Shown piece by piece: positions 14,489 through 18,238 of a stretch of 18,238 bases of DNA. The notes beneath the pieces were generated by a model. That model was given only the letters and a program-made list of their open reading frames with translations, did no database searches and had not been told where the DNA came from. The first letter of the stretch is position 1. The number at the start of each line of letters is the position of its first letter. The position numbers were made by a program, and so were the translations under genes. The stretch is from Bacillota bacterium. GTDB taxonomy: Bacteria > Bacillota > Clostridia > Lachnospirales > Lachnospiraceae. The DNA is taken from contig JAEWPN010000045.1 of NCBI GenBank assembly GCA_023399455.1, positions 1-18,238 of the forward strand, in the 5' to 3' direction.

Positions 14489-17128
14489 ATGAAATTATTT
14501 CACAAGGGCAATGCCCCTCTCCAGCAAAAACAAAATGAAAGCGAAAAGAATCTCCGCAGCTATGCCTTCCTTCCGACGGAGGAATTGTTTGCGTCCTTGT
14601 CGGCCACATTCTCCGGTCTGACTTCGGAACAGGCTAAGGAACGCCAGGACGAATACGGCAAAAATGTCATTACTGCCGGCAATAACAATACGGTGCTGCA
14701 CCGGTTGCGTGAAGCGGTGGTTAATCCCTTTAACATTGTGCTGCTTGCCATCTCCGTTATTACCTTTTTTACCGATGTTATTTATTCTGCAAAGCCCGAT
14801 TTTTTAACCGTAAGTATCATTTTGTCCCTCATCGTACTATCCGGCCTCGTGGCATTTGTACAGAACCAGCGCTCCAATGCGGCGGCGGAAAAGCTCTCTA
14901 AAATGATTTCCAACAAAGCGGATGTGCTGCGGGACGGAATGCAGCTTGAAATTCCAATTGATGAAATCGTACCGGGCGATATCGTACGGTTGGGGGCCGG
15001 CGACATGCTTCCGGCTGATATCCGCTTTTTAACCACAAAGGATACCTTTATCGCCCAGGCGGCGCTCACAGGCGAATCAAACCCTGTTGAAAAGTACAGT
15101 GATATCCGCAATACACCGGACGATGCGCTGACCGACCTGCAAAACATTGGGTTCCTTGGCACGAACATGATCAGCGGCAGCGCGACCGGAATCGTTCTGG
15201 CCATCAGCAACAGTACTTATATTGGCTCCATGGCAAAATCCCTTTCCGGCGACCGGGCCAAAAACAGCTTTGAGCGCGGTGTGGATTCGGTCAGCCATCT
15301 GCTCATCCGTCTGATGCTTATTATGGTTCCCGTTGTCTTGCTCATCAACGGCTATACAAAAGGCGACTGGGGCAGCGCGCTGCTGTTTTCCATCACCATC
15401 GCCGTAGGGCTTACTCCTGAGATGCTTCCTGTTATTATGACTTCGACGCTGGCCAAAGGCGCAGTCTCTATGTCGAAGCATCAGGTGATCGTAAAAACAC
15501 TGGGCGCAATCCAGACTTTCGGCGAAATAGACGTACTGTGCACCGATAAAACCGGCACCCTCACCGAGGATCGGATTGTGCTGGAAAAATATATGAATGT
15601 GCTAGGTGAGGACGATACCCGCATTTTACGACATGCCTATCTGAACAGCTATTTTCAGACAGGGCTCAAAAACCTCATTGATCTCGCAATTATTAACCGT
15701 GCCATAGAAAACGGCTTGGACCAAATGCTTTCTGCCTATGTGCGGGTCGATGAAATCCCTTTTGATTTCTCACGGCGCAGGATGAGCGTGGTGCTGAAAG
15801 ACCAGAATGGCAAACGGCAGCTCATTACAAAGGGCGCAGTGGAGGAAATCATGTCCGTCTGCTCGTTTGTGGAATGGCAGGGGGAAGTTCTGCCGTTGAC
15901 CGAGGCAATGAGAAGGCGGGTAATGATGACATACGAGCGGTATAACGCCGACGGTCTGCGTATGATTGCGGTGGCACAGAAGAACGAGGTTCCGGGCATT
16001 GAGGTATTTGGTGTCAACGATGAATGCGACATGGTGCTCATTGGATTTGTCGGCTTCCTGGATCCGCCGAAGGAGAGCGCCAGAGCCGCCATATCCGCCC
16101 TGCGCGACCACGGCGTACGCACAGTTGTGCTGACCGGGGACAGCGAAGGCGTCGCGGTTAAGGTCTGCAAAAAGGTAGGGGTCAACACAGCTCAGTATCT
16201 TTCCGGCAAGGATGTGGAGGCGATGGATGCTTCCTCTCTGCAGGAGGCTGTAAAAACCTGTGATTTGTTCGCCAAGCTTTCCCCCTCCCAAAAGGAACGG
16301 GTGGTCAAGGCCTTTCAGGCAAACGGCCATACCGTAGGTTACATGGGTGACGGCATCAATGATGCGCCGCCGCTGCACCAGGCCGATGTGGGCATCTCGG
16401 TGGACAGCGCCGTGGATATTGCCAAGGAAACCGCCGATATTATCCTGCTTAAGAAGGATCTGATGGTGCTGGAGGAAGGTGTCATCGAAGGCCGAAGGAC
16501 ATTCGGAAACATTGTCAAATACATCAAGATGGCGGCCAGCGGAAACTTTGGCAATATGATCTCGGTGATCGCCGCCTCCCTATTCCTGCCGTTTTTACCC
16601 ATGCTGCCCGTGCAGATTTTGACACAGAACCTGTTGTGCGATTTTTCTCAGATGGGCATTCCCTTTGACAGCGTGGATAAGGAATACCTGATGAAGCCTC
16701 GAAAATGGGAGACAAAATCCATCAAATCCTTTATGGCCTTTATGGGTCCGCTGAGTTCGGTGTTCGACATTCTCTGCTTCGCGGTTATGTGGAAAATCAT
16801 AGGCGCTAATACAAATGCACTTGCTCCCTTATTCCAATGCGGCTGGTTTGTCTTCGGTACGGTGTCCCAGGTTCTGGTCATCCATATGATTCGCACTGCC
16901 AGGCTCCCCTTTGTACAGAGTCATGCGGCAAAGCCCCTGCTGATTTCCACATTGATTGTTGCAATTGTAACCTTGGCGGTTGGTTTCTCAGGTATGGCGG
17001 TCGGCTTGGATATGCTGACTCTGCCGTTTGTCTTTATCCCATGGCTCATCCTCCTTTTGGCGGGATATTGTCTCTCGACACAATTGCTCAAGGCGGTCTA
17101 TCTCCGCCGCTTTGGCGAATGGCTATAA
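14489..17128 (+). CDS. mgtA: Magnesium-translocating P-type ATPase (MgtA/MgtB family)
   Basis: 879 residues from the ATG at 14489, chosen because GGAAAGGA lies just upstream; the open frame reaches 14399, but that part runs through the terminator. It imports Mg2+ using ATP. Motifs: TGES at 194-197 (actuator loop), the P3B-type TPEMLPVIMTS in membrane helix 4, DKTGT with phosphorylated D353, and GDGINDAP at 620-627 (hinge). Also typical of MgtA are MAASGNFGNMISV and NLLCDFSQMGIPFD near the C-terminal helices. Length matches the family (about 860-900) and it appears intact, with about ten membrane segments. Regulation is probably through the leader. No mgtC-like gene is adjacent. Confidence 0.93.
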   Translation: MKLFHKGNAPLQQKQNESEKNLRSYAFLPTEELFASLSATFSGLTSEQAKERQDEYGKNVITAGNNNTVLHRLREAVVNPFNIVLLAISVITFFTDVIYSAKPDFLTVSIILSLIVLSGLVAFVQNQRSNAAAEKLSKMISNKADVLRDGMQLEIPIDEIVPGDIVRLGAGDMLPADIRFLTTKDTFIAQAALTGESNPVEKYSDIRNTPDDALTDLQNIGFLGTNMISGSATGIVLAISNSTYIGSMAKSLSGDRAKNSFERGVDSVSHLLIRLMLIMVPVVLLINGYTKGDWGSALLFSITIAVGLTPEMLPVIMTSTLAKGAVSMSKHQVIVKTLGAIQTFGEIDVLCTDKTGTLTEDRIVLEKYMNVLGEDDTRILRHAYLNSYFQTGLKNLIDLAIINRAIENGLDQMLSAYVRVDEIPFDFSRRRMSVVLKDQNGKRQLITKGAVEEIMSVCSFVEWQGEVLPLTEAMRRRVMMTYERYNADGLRMIAVAQKNEVPGIEVFGVNDECDMVLIGFVGFLDPPKESARAAISALRDHGVRTVVLTGDSEGVAVKVCKKVGVNTAQYLSGKDVEAMDASSLQEAVKTCDLFAKLSPSQKERVVKAFQANGHTVGYMGDGINDAPPLHQADVGISVDSAVDIAKETADIILLKKDLMVLEEGVIEGRRTFGNIVKYIKMAASGNFGNMISVIAASLFLPFLPMLPVQILTQNLLCDFSQMGIPFDSVDKEYLMKPRKWETKSIKSFMAFMGPLSSVFDILCFAVMWKIIGANTNALAPLFQCGWFVFGTVSQVLVIHMIRTARLPFVQSHAAKPLLISTLIVAIVTLAVGFSGMAVGLDMLTLPFVFIPWLILLLAGYCLSTQLLKAVYLRRFGEWL

Positions 17129-17140
17129 GACTTTATTAAT

Positions 17141-17174
17141 TAAGACAAGGTACTCTCGCCTTGTCTTAGTTTTT
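17141..17174 (+). terminator. Intrinsic terminator of the P-type ATPase gene
   Basis: TAAGACAAGG (17141-17150) pairs perfectly with CCTTGTCTTA (17159-17168) around an 8-nt loop, followed by GTTTTT. It lies 12 bases after the stop codon of the ATPase gene. Confidence 0.85.
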
Positions 17175-17213
17175 GTCCATCTATGATTTGTTCGGTATCC
17201 TCCGAAAGAATGA

Positions 17214-17229
17214 CAGGCTTATCCGCCTG
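17214..17229 (-). terminator. Weak hairpin at the end of the adenylyltransferase gene
   Basis: CAGGC/GCCTG with a 6-nt loop begins right after the stop at 17231. In the minus transcript it is followed by TCATTCTTTC, a poor U-run, so termination would be weak. Confidence 0.3.
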
Positions 17230-17230
17230 A

Positions 17231-18082
17231 TTATTTTCCATATTCTTTGTACATATCCTTAGAATACCGTGTTACGTTCTCATCATATCCCGGATATTCA
17301 TATCCAAGCCGCTTCGCCACTTCCTTCGCTGCTTCCCTGAACAATTCATGGCATGCAAATAACGACCCCCATACCGCTTCATAAGAATCCATACGGTAGG
17401 TGGATAACAGTCTATTCCACAGTTCCTCACTAATGTATTGGTCCATAAACTTAAAATTCTTCCCCACACTTAATGAGAAGCCCGTTTCAATGCCGACCTT
17501 CCAAGATATCATTCGCAGCAGCTCATACCGAAGTATCTGGTTTAAATGATCGATTGCAAAGAGAATTTCCTTACGGCACAACCCCTTAACCACATAAGGA
17601 GTTACATTCCAAAATTCATTGCAGCAGTCATCATATTCCCGCATCGTAGGCTTCTTTACATGGTAATCGATATCACTTGGAACCACATCCCTTTGAATTC
17701 TGCTGTCTTTATCCATCAGAACCTTTATTAATTTGTCACCATCCAGATAATGATCCAATTCACTTAACGGTAATAATGTAAGATCTATTTTATTATAATC
17801 ATCAAAAAGCATAAGATAGGAATACCCTTTTTCTGCCGGCGGGAAAAGCTCCATATCCTCCGGTTTTTGCATCATTATGATCGTTCCGAATTGACCAAGC
17901 CAATGATCATTTGCTGTAAATGCTTCCACATCGCTTACAAAAAATGTTACATCATAATCCTGGAATTCATCTTTGGGAATATTAACGTTGGTACGGGATC
18001 CCTCCAGGGTCATAATCCGTATGCGCTCATCCTGCTTTGCTATATCAAATAGCATCTTCATCATATCCTGTTCCGTTCTCAT
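17231..18082 (-). CDS. Aminoglycoside 6-adenylyltransferase (AadK/ANT(6) family)
   Basis: 283 residues, the length of Bacillus AadK (about 284). It is expected to transfer AMP from ATP to the 6-hydroxyl of streptomycin, inactivating it. The nucleotidyltransferase core is present: EGSRTN (27-32), the metal-binding aspartates D42 and D44 in QDYDVTFFV, and a third carboxylate D100 in KIDLTLLP. Family-wide stretches follow: MMQKPEDMELFPP (70-82), DDCCNEFWNVTPYVVKGL, EILFAIDHLN and a helical C-terminal domain ending near YPGYDENVTRY. ATG at 18080-18082 follows GGGAGGAG. The catalytic residues are intact. It resembles chromosomal AadK more than plasmid-borne AadE as far as I can recall; actual resistance is not shown by sequence. 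Confidence 0.9.
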   Translation of the reverse strand: MRTEQDMMKMLFDIAKQDERIRIMTLEGSRTNVNIPKDEFQDYDVTFFVSDVEAFTANDHWLGQFGTIIMMQKPEDMELFPPAEKGYSYLMLFDDYNKIDLTLLPLSELDHYLDGDKLIKVLMDKDSRIQRDVVPSDIDYHVKKPTMREYDDCCNEFWNVTPYVVKGLCRKEILFAIDHLNQILRYELLRMISWKVGIETGFSLSVGKNFKFMDQYISEELWNRLLSTYRMDSYEAVWGSLFACHELFREAAKEVAKRLGYEYPGYDENVTRYSKDMYKEYGK

Positions 18083-18109
18083 ATGCTCCTCCCAAACCCG
18101 ATTTATTGT

Positions 18110-18238
18110 TTACCGATTGCCTGTTGACGATTGAAGCTTCATCCTTTTCTTTTTAATATAGCTGTAGATTCTTATAACCACACTGATCCACACAAGAATC
18201 TGTGAAGCGATAAACCCGGCAAAGTATTCCTTAACTCC
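18110..18238 (-). CDS. C-terminus of an unidentified membrane protein (partial)
   Basis: The minus frame is open from the right edge to a TAA at 18110-18112 and encodes 42 residues. They include one clear membrane helix (FAGFIASQILVWISVVIRIY) followed by a positively charged tail (KKKR), which suggests a helix with a cytoplasmic C-terminus. The gap to the adenylyltransferase start is 27 bases, so the two may share a transcript. The family cannot be named from this piece. Confidence 0.55.
   Translation of the reverse strand, partial: GVKEYFAGFIASQILVWISVVIRIYSYIKKKRMKLQSSTGNR

Overview
The window looks like chromosomal DNA of a member of the Clostridia (Bacillota). The signs are strong AGGAGG-type ribosome binding sites, TTGAnn/TATAAT promoters, intrinsic hairpin-plus-U-run terminators, clostridial-style regulators, and an SLH-anchored surface protein. 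Family or genus cannot be fixed from sequence alone. No tRNA, rRNA, CRISPR array or intact transposase is visible.

Left end (1-2.5 kb): a cluster of decayed genes. It holds the last codons of a + strand gene, the N-terminus of a V4R/vinyl-reductase-like protein, a tail resembling an HD-GYP domain, and a large MalT/LuxR-type ATPase regulator. That regulator has a 1-nt deletion inside its Walker A motif and no C-terminal HTH. A long hairpin terminator at 2447-2498 closes the next unit.

Middle (2.5-7.5 kb): ordinary intact genes. An AraC regulator is translationally coupled to a CDP-alcohol phosphatidyltransferase. A divergent HAD (Cof-type) phosphatase follows. Next is a tightly overlapping MerR - ABC ATPase - ABC-2 permease operon, whose promoter has the 19-bp spacer typical of MerR-activated promoters.

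7.5-8.1 kb: a promoter, a 20-codon leader ORF, mutually exclusive antiterminator and terminator hairpins, and then a class I methyltransferase gene broken by an in-frame stop and truncated at SAM motif I. This looks like an antibiotic-resistance-style attenuator left in front of a dead gene.

8.1-14 kb: a surface-protein locus on the minus strand. A regulator with an N-terminal excisionase/MerR-like HTH and a C-terminal LuxR-like HTH has a perfect 7+4+7 palindrome inside its own promoter. It is followed by a back-to-back pair of hairpins, a 39-codon ORF, and a giant surface-protein gene. The surface protein has a signal peptide, a BspA-type leucine-rich repeat block, Ig-like modules, three near-identical 108-aa repeats, three SLH domains and cell-wall-binding repeats. 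A 17-bp tandem duplication splits it into two reading frames. Removing one copy restores a single 1457-codon protein, so this is a candidate reversible on/off switch or a fresh inactivating mutation.

14-17.2 kb: a Mg2+-type P-type ATPase (MgtA/MgtB) on the + strand. Its roughly 255-nt leader has a strong promoter, a 39-codon upstream ORF and an intrinsic terminator directly before the gene, and no recognisable M-box. 17.2-18.2 kb: an AadK/ANT(6)-like aminoglycoside adenylyltransferase, then the C-terminus of an unidentified membrane protein running off the window edge.
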